Below are positions 8,608-15,886 of a DNA stretch of 64,000 nucleotides, in pieces (the stretch's first letter is position 1; each line of letters starts with the position of its first letter). Source of the DNA: Pseudomonas allokribbensis (GTDB taxonomy: Bacteria; Pseudomonadota; Gammaproteobacteria; Pseudomonadales; Pseudomonadaceae); contig NZ_CP062252.1 of the NCBI RefSeq assembly GCF_014863605.1, positions 5,991,501-6,055,500 on the forward strand. Reading direction: 5' to 3'. Made by a program: the position numbers and the translations under genes. The notes beneath the pieces are model-generated. The model did no database searches, was not told the DNA's origin, and worked only from the letters and a program-made list of their open reading frames with translations.

Positions 8608-9287
8608 CAGCTGTGCCCCGGGCTGTAGCTGTAGCCGAGGCCGCGATGGGTCTGGATCGGCTCGGCTTCGGCGCGAATCAGGCGCAACTTGGCGCGTACG
8701 CTCTTGATGTGGCTGTCGATGCTGCGCTCGTAGCCGGCATCCGCTGCCACCCCCAGCGCATCGAGCAGTTGCTCGCGGCTGAACACCCGCTCCGGTTGTT
8801 CGAGCAGGCATTGCAGCAGACGGAATTCATGACGGGTCAGGCTCAACGCCTGGCCGCGATAGCTGATTTGCACGCGCTCGGAATCGATACGAAACACCCC
8901 CGACCACGCTTCGGCCGGCGGGCGCGGAGCCATGCGCTTGAGAATCGCCCGGACCCGCGCCGCCACTTCACGAGGGCTGAACGGCTTGACCACGTAGTCG
9001 TCGGCGCCGATTTCCAGGCCCACCACGCGGTCGATTTCGGCATCCCGGGCGCTGAGGAACAGCACCGGCACTTCGCTGAACCGGCGCAGTTGCTTGCAGG
9101 TTTCAAAGCCGCTGATGTCCGGCAGACCAATGTCGAGGATGATCAGGTCGGCCGGCGTCTGGCGCTGATGCTCCAGCGCCGCCGCGCCGAGGTTCAGCCA
9201 GGTCGTGGTGAAACCCTCGCCCTGCAAGGCAAAAATCAGCGTGTCGGCAATTGCCGCTTCGTCTTCGACAATCAGGATATGAGGCAT
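8607..9287 (-). CDS. creB: two-component response regulator CreB
   Basis: OmpR/PhoB-type response regulator of 226 aa. The receiver domain has acidic residues near the N-terminus (VEDEAA), the phospho-acceptor Asp in LIILDIGLPD (about residue 52) and the Lys in VVKPFSPRE. The C-terminal winged-helix domain has the typical recognition region (LTRHEFRLLQCLLEQPERVFSREQLLDAL, RSIDSHIKSVRAKL). It partners with CreC, whose gene overlaps it by one base. Its expected target is creD, upstream of which I see 11-bp phased repeats. No strong ribosome site is visible before ATG 9287. Confidence 0.93.
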   Translation of the reverse strand: MPHILIVEDEAAIADTLIFALQGEGFTTTWLNLGAAALEHQRQTPADLIILDIGLPDISGFETCKQLRRFSEVPVLFLSARDAEIDRVVGLEIGADDYVVKPFSPREVAARVRAILKRMAPRPPAEAWSGVFRIDSERVQISYRGQALSLTRHEFRLLQCLLEQPERVFSREQLLDALGVAADAGYERSIDSHIKSVRAKLRLIRAEAEPIQTHRGLGYSYSPGHS

Positions 9288-9360
9288 GGCGTCCGAGCCT
9301 GTGGATTAAGTGCGCGAACGGTGCCCCAAGCCTGACGTTACGTCAATGAGACCACTTGTT

Positions 9361-9867
9361 TCAGCAGTCGGGTTTGTCGGCTGTGAAGCGCCTTGCCGGA
9401 TTGACGGCTGCGCCGAACTCACGCAAGGCCTTGGCACCGATCAGCAGCGGGTAGTTGAAATGGCTGCGGTCGGTCAGGTTGACCTCCACGGTACGCTTGA
9501 CGTTGCCCAGGCACAGCTCCAGATCGACCACCGGGCGCTTGGCGGCTTCCGTGGTGTCGCGATCCTCGTCGTCCTCGTCGGAGCGGCTCTTGATCTTGCT
9601 GATCCGCGCGATCTTGTGTTCGAACACCTTGTTGCTGGCGTCCTTGGTGGCGAGGCGGAAACGCACCCAGTCTTCGCCGTCGCGGGTGAAGGTCTCGATG
9701 TCCTTGGCCGACAGCGAGGCGGTCAGCGCGCCGGTGTCCATTTTCGCCTTGAGCACTTGCCCGCCGATTTCCGGCAGCGCGATGTATTCGTAACGCCCGT
9801 ACAGGGTCGGCTCGGCGGCCAGCACCGGCAGGGCAACAAGGGAAAGCAAAGCAAGGAGGGATTTCAC
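9361..9867 (-). CDS. secreted retropepsin-like (putative ATP-dependent zinc protease family) protein
   Basis: Protein of 168 aa with a signal peptide (MKSLLALLSLVALPVLAAEP) and the aspartic-protease-like motif KMDTGALTASL near residue 40. This places it in the 'putative ATP-dependent zinc protease' family (PF05618), whose members share a retropepsin fold with a DTGA catalytic motif. A basic/acidic low-complexity stretch (SKIKSRSDEDDEDRD) occurs mid-protein. Likely periplasmic. From memory, the PAO1 creB region has a similar neighbour. The substrate is unknown, and the zinc/ATP label of the family is historical rather than visible here. Confidence 0.8.
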   Translation of the reverse strand: MKSLLALLSLVALPVLAAEPTLYGRYEYIALPEIGGQVLKAKMDTGALTASLSAKDIETFTRDGEDWVRFRLATKDASNKVFEHKIARISKIKSRSDEDDEDRDTTEAAKRPVVDLELCLGNVKRTVEVNLTDRSHFNYPLLIGAKALREFGAAVNPARRFTADKPDC

Positions 9868-10040
9868 GTAAGGGGCTTCCTTGAGAAATGGGGCGTCAGA
9901 CGCGAGATTTTAGACCGCTGTTCACTTGATCGTTCCCACAAGGCTAACGCGCCAAAGGTGAAACATTCGTAACCCGCGATTTGGCCTGTCGCCCGAAGCC
10001 ACTTATCATGGCGCGCCCATCCGCTTTCATAGAGTTGCTT

Positions 10041-10928
10041 ATGCGCCGCCTGCTCACCGGCTGTTTCATCACCCTGCTGTTATTGCTCAACACCCTGGTG
10101 CTGTTCGGCCCGCTGATGGTGTTCGCCCTGCTCAAGCTGATCCTGCCGGGACGCTTTCGCGATTACGCCTCGTGGGCGGTGATGTGGATTGCCGAGACCT
10201 GGGCGGAAATCGACAAACTGATCTTCCGCCTGTGCATCCCGACGCAATGGGACATCCGGGGCGGCGATGATCTGCGTGGCGACACGTCGTATCTGGTGAT
10301 CAGTAACCATCAGTCCTGGGTCGATATCCCGGCGCTGATCCAGACCCTCAACCGACGCACGCCGTTCTTCAAGTTTTTCCTCAAGAAAGAGCTGATCTGG
10401 GTACCGTTCCTGGGCCTGGCCTGGTGGGCGCTGGATTACCCGTTCATGAAACGCTACACCAAGGCGTTCCTGGCGAAGCACCCGGAACTGGCCGGCAAGG
10501 ATCTGGAAATCACCAAAGCGGCGTGCGAGCTGTTCAAGCGTCAGCCGGTGACGGTGGTCAACTATCTGGAAGGCACTCGCTATACCGCGGCCAAAAGCAC
10601 GCAGCAACAGTCACCGTTCAGCCACCTGCTCAAGCCCAAGGCGGGCGGTGTGGCGTTTGTGCTGGCGGCGATGGGTGAACAGCTGGACGCGATTCTGGAT
10701 GTGACCGTGGTTTATCCACAGCCGAAGATTCCGGGTTTCTGGGACCTGATCAGCGGGAACGTGCCGCGGGTGATCATCGATATCCGTACTCGTGAACTCG
10801 ACCCGGCGCTGTGGCAAGGCGACTACGAAAACGATCCGGTGTTTCGCGAGAAGATCCAGAACTGGGTCAACCAGCTCTGGACCGAGAAAGACCAGCGTAT
10901 CGCCGAACTGCGCGGCGAGCGCGACTGA
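10041..10928 (+). CDS. PlsC-type lysophospholipid acyltransferase (YihG-like)
   Basis: Membrane acyltransferase of 295 aa that transfers an acyl chain to a lysophospholipid, probably at the sn-2 position. It has an N-terminal helix pair (CFITLLLLLNTLVLFGPLMVFALLKLI), the catalytic NHQSWVD box (HX4D) about residue 91, and the substrate-binding EGTRYT box about residue 180, as in the YihG/AGPAT family. I chose ATG 10041 (MRRLLTGC) because family members begin there; an in-frame ATG at 10008 would add 11 residues. It is likely monocistronic. Confidence 0.88.
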   Translation: MRRLLTGCFITLLLLLNTLVLFGPLMVFALLKLILPGRFRDYASWAVMWIAETWAEIDKLIFRLCIPTQWDIRGGDDLRGDTSYLVISNHQSWVDIPALIQTLNRRTPFFKFFLKKELIWVPFLGLAWWALDYPFMKRYTKAFLAKHPELAGKDLEITKAACELFKRQPVTVVNYLEGTRYTAAKSTQQQSPFSHLLKPKAGGVAFVLAAMGEQLDAILDVTVVYPQPKIPGFWDLISGNVPRVIIDIRTRELDPALWQGDYENDPVFREKIQNWVNQLWTEKDQRIAELRGERD

Positions 10929-10942
10929 TCAGTGGGGGTCGG

Positions 10943-11494
10943 TCAACCGCCGACGCCCCAGACACCGCCGAGGGTTTTCAGCAGCGAACCGCCAACGCCC
11001 TGGTCACCCAGGTACTTGAGGATCACCGGAGCAAACTGGCCGACCATGCTGTCGTTCATGCCCAGTGCGCCGAATGCGCTGTTCAGGTCATTGGTACTTT
11101 TCACATTGCCCAGCGCATTCTCCAGCCCCGCCGACTTGCCGGAAGAACCGAGCACGCTGCTCAGCGCGCCCAACTGACCGGCACCACCCGACAGTTTGTC
11201 GAGCCCTGGAACGCTTTTGGCCAGTTCCGAATAATCGCTGCCGCTGAGCTTGTTCTTCGCCAGGCCGAACATTGCACTGGTGCCACCGACTGCTTGTTGC
11301 GGCGTAACCCCCAGACCAGTGACCGCTTGCAGCAAACCGGCCGTTTCCGAGGTCGGCGCGGCGGCGGTGGCCGCGTTACCGCCCTGCATGCTTGAGGCTG
11401 CCTTCGTCACGTCATCCAGGCTGAAACCTGCGAAAACCGGGCTCGCCACAACAGTCATCAGCGAAGCCAGTGCGAAACCGCGTGAAATCTTCAT
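10943..11494 (-). CDS. DUF2780-type secreted protein
   Basis: Protein of 183 aa with a clear signal peptide (MKISRGFALASLMTVVASPVFAG), followed by a Gly/Ser/Ala-rich sequence with repeated amphipathic segments (ATAAAPTSETAGLLQAVTGLGVTPQQAVGGTSAMFG, LSSVLGSSGKSAGLENALGN). This matches the DUF2780 (VcgC/VcgE-type) family of unknown function. ATG 11494 is preceded by AGAGGA. It ends in GVGG after a repeated glycine-rich tail. Divergent from the ECF sigma gene next to it; whether that sigma controls it is not shown by the sequence. Confidence 0.75.
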   Translation of the reverse strand: MKISRGFALASLMTVVASPVFAGFSLDDVTKAASSMQGGNAATAAAPTSETAGLLQAVTGLGVTPQQAVGGTSAMFGLAKNKLSGSDYSELAKSVPGLDKLSGGAGQLGALSSVLGSSGKSAGLENALGNVKSTNDLNSAFGALGMNDSMVGQFAPVILKYLGDQGVGGSLLKTLGGVWGVGG

Positions 11495-11640
11495 CCAGAC
11501 ATCCTCTTTCGTCATGAAAAACCGCCCGTCACGGGTGGCAAAACTGTCGGTTTGACCGGCGATTCGCCAGCATGTTCCGAGCGTAGCGCATCCATTCTGA
11601 ACCCGGCCGCGTATATGAAACGTGAAACCCCGGAAACCCC

Positions 11641-12270
11641 ATGATGAATGGCACGAGCGCAGTAGCTGAACTAGCCTGTGAACTACCCGAAACCAGCGCC
11701 CGCCCTGTCTGGAGACTTGTCATTACCCTCGCCGACACCGATCAGCTGCGGCAATTGCTGGCCCAGTGTTCACTGGGCGACCGCCGTGCCTTCGAAACGC
11801 TGTACCGCAGCGTTGGCCCGCGCCTGCACGGCGTGGCGCTGCGTTTCATGGGGCGCCCGGATCTGGCGGAGGAAGTGTTGCAGGAAAGCTTCGTGCGGAT
11901 CTGGAACAACGCCTCGCGCTACGAATCGCACCTGTCGGCGCCAATGACCTGGATGATCAACATCACCCGCAACCAGGCCATCGACCAATTGCGCAAGCAC
12001 CGAGACCGGCCTCTGACCGATGTTGAACAGGACGCTCTGGCGGACGAAAGCCCGTCGGCCCATGACCAATTGAACAGCGCCCGCGAGGCCACAGCCCTGA
12101 ACCGCTGCCTGGAAACCCTCGAAGGCATGCAGCGCCGGTCGATTACCGTGGCGTACTTTCAGGGTTTGTCCTGCTCGGAACTGGCCGAGCATCTGGCGGC
12201 GCCGCTCGGCTCGGTCAAATCATGGATTCGCCGTGGCATGGAACGCCTGCGTCGGTGCCTTGAATCATGA
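11641..12270 (+). CDS. ECF sigma factor (RpoE/SigK type)
   Basis: Sigma-70 family member of 209 aa if started at ATG 11641. Region 2 spans LLAQCSLGDRRAFETLYRSVGPRLHGVALRFMGRPDLAEEVLQESFVRIWNNASRYE and continues to the -10-binding part APMTWMINITRNQAIDQLRKHRD. Region 4 is RCLETLEGMQRRSITVAYFQGLSCSELAEHLAAPLGSVKSWIRRGMERLRRCL. The next gene, an anti-sigma factor, overlaps the stop codon (ATGA). The start is uncertain. The first 27 residues are not sigma-like, and a GGAGA at 11711-11715 precedes an in-frame ATT at 11722 that would give MTLADTDQLRQLL, a more typical N-terminus. Confidence 0.9.
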   Translation: MMNGTSAVAELACELPETSARPVWRLVITLADTDQLRQLLAQCSLGDRRAFETLYRSVGPRLHGVALRFMGRPDLAEEVLQESFVRIWNNASRYESHLSAPMTWMINITRNQAIDQLRKHRDRPLTDVEQDALADESPSAHDQLNSAREATALNRCLETLEGMQRRSITVAYFQGLSCSELAEHLAAPLGSVKSWIRRGMERLRRCLES

Positions 12271-12941
12271 ACTACCAGACCCCTGCCCTGCGCCGCGCCC
12301 TCGCCGCCGATTACGCCATCGGCTTGATGGCTGCGCCGGCCCGTCGGCGTTTCGAGCAGTTGTTGCTGGAAGACGCGGCCCTGCGCGTCGAACTGGCGCA
12401 CTGGCAGGAAAGCCTCGCCAGCCTCACCGAAACATTGCCGGAGGTTCCAGTGCCGGAGCGCGTGTGGCACGGCGTTACTGCGCGTATCGAGCCGCAGGTG
12501 CTGCACGTCCCCGAGAAGCGTCCGTTCTGGAACTGGCTGCGGGTGACGGCGGCACTGGCTTCAATCGTGGTGCTGGTGTTCCTCGGCTCGCTGTACACCC
12601 ACGACGACGCCCGCTACCGCGCCACCCTGCTGAGCGCCGACGCGAAACCGGCGCTGAAGGTCGAGGCGCATGACGATTACCTGCAAGTCGAGCCGCTGAC
12701 ATTGGCGGCTGTCGATCCTCAGCGCAGTCTGGAACTGTGGGCGATTCCGGCCGATGGCAAGCCGATCTCGCTGGGTGTGATCCCGGCGGGCGGCAAAGGT
12801 AAGGTTGAATTGAACGACGCGCAGAAGGCGCTGATCGGTAAGCCGATTGCGCTGGCGGTCAGTCTTGAGCCGAAGGGTGGGTCGCCGACCGGGCAGCCGA
12901 CGGGGCCGGTGCTGTATCAAGGCGCATTGGCCGCGCTGTGA
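12267..12941 (+). CDS. anti-sigma factor, RskA (anti-sigma-K) family
   Basis: Membrane anti-sigma of 224 aa. The cytosolic N-terminal sigma-binding part is AADYAIGLMAAPARRRFEQLLLEDAALRVELAHWQESL (residues 12-49). A single transmembrane helix follows (FWNWLRVTAALASIVVLVFLGSLYT, residues about 88-112), then a periplasmic RskA C-terminal domain with the typical core SLELWAIPADGKPISLGVIPAGGKGKVELND. No zinc-binding HxxxCxxC motif is present, as expected for this class. It overlaps the sigma gene by 4 nt and should hold that sigma inactive until regulated proteolysis; this is family knowledge, the signal being unknown. Confidence 0.9.
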   Translation: MNYQTPALRRALAADYAIGLMAAPARRRFEQLLLEDAALRVELAHWQESLASLTETLPEVPVPERVWHGVTARIEPQVLHVPEKRPFWNWLRVTAALASIVVLVFLGSLYTHDDARYRATLLSADAKPALKVEAHDDYLQVEPLTLAAVDPQRSLELWAIPADGKPISLGVIPAGGKGKVELNDAQKALIGKPIALAVSLEPKGGSPTGQPTGPVLYQGALAAL

Positions 12942-12948
12942 CAACCAT

Positions 12949-12980
12949 AAAAAACGGCGACCTCAGGTCGCCGTTTTTTT
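12949..12980 (+). terminator. Rho-independent terminator between anti-sigma gene and fdhA
   Basis: CGGCGACC and GGTCGCCG (12955-12973) form a perfect 8-bp stem around a TCA loop. It is flanked by A6 on the left and T7 on the right, so it can end transcripts from both convergent sides (anti-sigma gene and fdhA). Confidence 0.92.
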
Positions 12981-12992
12981 GTGCTCTGACGC

Positions 12993-14192
12993 TTACGCCG
13001 CACTGAACAACTTGTGCGGATCAATCACAAACTTCTTCGGCACGCCCGCATCGAACTCGCCGTAGCCTTCCGGCGCCTGGTCGAGGCTGATGACCTGCAC
13101 GCCCACCACTTCGGCAATGTTGATGCGGTCCCACATGATCGCCTGCATCAGTTGGCGGTTGTACTTCATCACCGGGGTCTGGCCGGTGTGGAAGCTGTGG
13201 GATTTGGCCCAGCCGAGGCCGAAGCGGATGCTCAGGCTGCCCATTTTTGCGGCAGCATCCACAGCACCCGGATCTTCGGTCACGTACAGGCCCGGAATAC
13301 CGATCTTGCCAGCTACGCGCACCACGCCCATCAGCGAGTTGAGCACGGTGGCCGGAGCTTCGGATTTGACGCCGTCATGGCCATGACCACGGGCTTCGAA
13401 GCCCACGCAGTCCACCGCGCAATCCACTTCCGGTTCGCCCAGCAGTGCGGCGATCTGTTCGTGCAGCGGGGTGTCTTTCGACAGGTCGACGATTTCGAAA
13501 CCCTGAGCCTTGGCGTGGGCCAGGCGGATGGTGTTGACGTCGCCGATGATGACCACCGCCGCGCCCAGCAGACGGGCCGAAGCGGCAGCGGCCAGACCGA
13601 CCGGGCCGGCGCCCGCGATGTAAACGGTGCTGCCCGGGCCAACGCCAGCAGTAACGGCGCCGTGGTAACCAGTCGGCAGGATGTCGGAGAGGCAGGTCAG
13701 GTCACGGATTTTCTCCATGGCCTTGTCGCGGTCCGGCAGTTTCAGCAGGTTGAAGTCGGCGTACGGCACCAGCACGTACTCGGCCTGGCCGCCGGTCCAG
13801 TCGCCCATGTCGACGTAACCGTAGGCACCGCCGGCACGGGCCGGGTTGACGGTCAGGCAGACGCCGGTGTGTTGCTCCTTGCAGGAACGGCAGCGCCCGC
13901 AAGCCACGTTGAACGGAACGGACACCAAGTCGCCGATCTTCAGGTTCTCGACGTCGGAACCCTTCTCGATCACTTCACCGGTGATTTCATGGCCCAGTAC
14001 CAGACCGGTCTGCGCCGTGGTGCGGCCGCGCACCATGTGCTGGTCGGAGCCGCAAATGTTGGTTGAAACCACACGCAGGATGACACCGTGCTCGATCTTC
14101 CTGCCGCGCGGATCCTGCATTTTCGGATAGTCGATTTTCTGTACTTCGACCTTGCCAGCGCCGAGATACACCACACCACGATTGCCAGACAT
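12993..14192 (-). CDS. fdhA: glutathione-independent formaldehyde dehydrogenase
   Basis: Zinc-dependent, NAD-linked medium-chain dehydrogenase of 399 aa that oxidises formaldehyde to formate. Catalytic-zinc region ICGSDQHMVRG and GHEITGEVIEKG; structural-zinc cysteines in CGRCRSCKEQHTGVC; Rossmann motif YIAGAGPVGLAAAASARLLGA. GAGGTG precedes ATG 14192. It is last in the glyA-sox-purU-fdhA direction, which fits removal of formaldehyde released during sarcosine and dimethylglycine demethylation. An AAAAACAA element (plus-strand 14208-14215) just upstream matches the Hfq/Crc 'CA' motif. Confidence 0.94.
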   Translation of the reverse strand: MSGNRGVVYLGAGKVEVQKIDYPKMQDPRGRKIEHGVILRVVSTNICGSDQHMVRGRTTAQTGLVLGHEITGEVIEKGSDVENLKIGDLVSVPFNVACGRCRSCKEQHTGVCLTVNPARAGGAYGYVDMGDWTGGQAEYVLVPYADFNLLKLPDRDKAMEKIRDLTCLSDILPTGYHGAVTAGVGPGSTVYIAGAGPVGLAAAASARLLGAAVVIIGDVNTIRLAHAKAQGFEIVDLSKDTPLHEQIAALLGEPEVDCAVDCVGFEARGHGHDGVKSEAPATVLNSLMGVVRVAGKIGIPGLYVTEDPGAVDAAAKMGSLSIRFGLGWAKSHSFHTGQTPVMKYNRQLMQAIMWDRINIAEVVGVQVISLDQAPEGYGEFDAGVPKKFVIDPHKLFSAA

Positions 14193-14207
14193 GCTTTCAC
14201 CTCGCTG

Positions 14208-14215
14208 TTGTTTTT
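14208..14215 (-). promoter_or_regulatory. candidate Hfq/Crc CA motif upstream of fdhA
   Basis: The minus-strand leader reads AAAAACAA, a fit to AANAANAA, 16-23 nt before the fdhA ATG and next to its ribosome site. In Pseudomonas such motifs mediate Crc/Hfq translational repression. Match by eye only. Confidence 0.4.
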
Positions 14216-14291
14216 ATGGAACCGCGCCGCCCAGGCAGGCAGCGCGTTAAGTGCTCGGGTTATTGCTTGTTGGTCTTGCGTTGTCTGTGAC

Positions 14292-15149
14292 TCAAAGAAC
14301 GACGGTGCGGTTGGCGTTCAGGAACACCCGTCGCTCGATGTGATACCCCACGGCCCGGGCCAGGGTCAGGCCTTCGATGTCACGGCCCTTGGCAATCAGG
14401 TCTTCGGGGTAATGACTGTGATCCACCGCCTCGACGCCCTGGGCGATGATCGGCCCCTCGTCCAGGTCGTTGTTGATGTAGTGCGCCGTCGCACCCACCA
14501 GTTTCACACCCTTGTTATAGGCCTGGTGATACGGCTTGGCGCCCTTGAAGCCCGGCAGCAGCGAGTGATGAATGTTGATCGCCTTGCCATCGAGCTTGCG
14601 GCACAGCTCCGGCGACAGCACCTGCATGTAGCGGGCGAGGATCACCAGTTCGGCGCCGGACTCTTCGATCACCTGCCACACCTGACGCTCCTGCGACGGC
14701 TTGTCGTTGGGGTCGAGGGGGAAGTGGTAGTAGGGAATCTGGTGCCAGTCGGCCAGCGGCTTGAGGTCCGGGTGGTTGGACACCACTGCCGCCACGTCCA
14801 TCGACAACTGGCCTATGCGTTGGCGGTAGAGCAAGTCATTAAGGCAGTGATCGGCCTTGGAGACCATGATCACCACTTTCGGCCGGTAGTTCGGCGCGGT
14901 CAGTTCGAAGATCATGCCGAACGCCTGACCGCGTTCGGCGAGGCCGGCGCGGAAGGATTGCTCGTCAAAACCGTCGGGCTGACGGAATTCCACACGAATG
15001 AAGAAGCGACCCGAGAGCCGGTCGTCGAACGAGTGGTGCTCAGTGACGTAGCAGCCCTGCTCGAACAGAAAACGCGTCACCGCGTCCACGGTGCCGAGAA
15101 CGCTGGGGCAGTCGGCGGTCAGAATCCATGTATCCGGGGCGCGGCTCAT
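14292..15149 (-). CDS. purU: formyltetrahydrofolate deformylase
   Basis: Hydrolyses 10-formyl-tetrahydrofolate to formate and THF (285 aa, the usual length). An N-terminal ACT domain (TWILTADCPSVLGTVDAVTRFLFEQGCYVTEHHSFDD) is followed by a formyltransferase-fold domain with NHPDL, INIHHSLLPGFKGAKPYHQAY and the catalytic Asp region INNDLDEGPII. GAGGAGA precedes ATG 15149. Sitting downstream of soxBDAG, it probably regenerates THF when sarcosine oxidation loads the C1-folate pool. Confidence 0.95.
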   Translation of the reverse strand: MSRAPDTWILTADCPSVLGTVDAVTRFLFEQGCYVTEHHSFDDRLSGRFFIRVEFRQPDGFDEQSFRAGLAERGQAFGMIFELTAPNYRPKVVIMVSKADHCLNDLLYRQRIGQLSMDVAAVVSNHPDLKPLADWHQIPYYHFPLDPNDKPSQERQVWQVIEESGAELVILARYMQVLSPELCRKLDGKAINIHHSLLPGFKGAKPYHQAYNKGVKLVGATAHYINNDLDEGPIIAQGVEAVDHSHYPEDLIAKGRDIEGLTLARAVGYHIERRVFLNANRTVVL

Positions 15150-15170
15150 TGTCGTTTTTCTCCTCTACTC

Positions 15171-15196
15171 GCTCCCACGCACAGCGTGGGAACGAT
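15171..15196. repeat. REP-like hairpin between soxG and purU
   Basis: GCTCCCACGC / GCGTGGGAAC around ACA, then GATC: half of the REP palindrome seen around the RAYT gene. It lies in the 49-bp gap of the sox operon and could stabilise or split the mRNA. Confidence 0.75.
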
Positions 15197-15198
15197 CA

Positions 15199-15831
15199 TT
15201 ACGCCTGAACGCTAAGGCCGTATTCGGCGGAAGCATCCTGCAACCACAACCACCAGTAATCCGAGAAGCTGCGACGAATCAGCAGTTCCCAGGTGTCTTC
15301 GGCGGTATGACGGATCATCAGCTGCGACTTGGCGAACACCGTGCCCACGGCCTTGCCGACCGGGAAGTTGTTCGGGTGCACGTCGTAGCTGGTGGACTTC
15401 ATCAGCACCTGACGCACGTTCGGGCCGCTCAGTTCGAGCACTTGCTGGCCGCCGCTGACGTTGACGATTGCGATGTGCAGATCGCCCAGCGCTTCGCGCA
15501 GTTTCTGCTCGGCGGCGAACTCTTCTCCGCTCGGCACGATCAACAGCCACTCGTCCGGGCCCATCCATTGCAGGCTGGTTTCGCCTTTGACGATCACGCT
15601 CAGGGCGCCCGGCAACTCAATGCCCAGGGCCTTGTGCACGCCGGCAGCGAACGCGGCATCGTGGCCGTCGCCACGAATGGTCAGATGGCCAAGGAGTTTC
15701 TTCTCGCGCACGGTCACGCCGGCGCTTTTGCGGCCCTTGCCCACCAGGCTGGCGAGGTCGGCGTGATGCAGCGACGACTCGGCCTTGGCCCCGGTGGTCG
15801 GGCGTTGTTGGTAAACGTTGGCTGCGGTCAT
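15199..15831 (-). CDS. soxG: sarcosine oxidase gamma subunit
   Basis: Gamma subunit (210 aa) of heterotetrameric sarcosine oxidase, which demethylates sarcosine to glycine with formation of 5,10-methylene-THF (or formaldehyde) and H2O2. The sequence shows family features GMGPDEWLLIVP-like (WMGPDEWLLIVPSGEE) and a GcvT-like core, ending in SFSDYWWLWLQDASAEYGL. AGGAAGGG precedes ATG 15831. It is separated from soxA by a 55-bp gap containing a very stable hairpin. Confidence 0.93.
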   Translation of the reverse strand: MTAANVYQQRPTTGAKAESSLHHADLASLVGKGRKSAGVTVREKKLLGHLTIRGDGHDAAFAAGVHKALGIELPGALSVIVKGETSLQWMGPDEWLLIVPSGEEFAAEQKLREALGDLHIAIVNVSGGQQVLELSGPNVRQVLMKSTSYDVHPNNFPVGKAVGTVFAKSQLMIRHTAEDTWELLIRRSFSDYWWLWLQDASAEYGLSVQA

Positions 15832-15856
15832 AAAGCACCCTTCCTGAATTCTGTGC

Positions 15857-15885
15857 CGCTCCCGCGCCAGGCGCGGGAGCGATCA
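15857..15885. repeat. strong REP-like hairpin between soxA and soxG
   Basis: CGCTCCCGCGCC (15857-15868) pairs almost perfectly with GCGCGGGAGCG (15871-15881), followed by GATC. There is no T-run after it on the minus strand, so it more likely stabilises the upstream soxA mRNA end than terminates transcription. Confidence 0.7.
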
Positions 15886-15886
15886 A

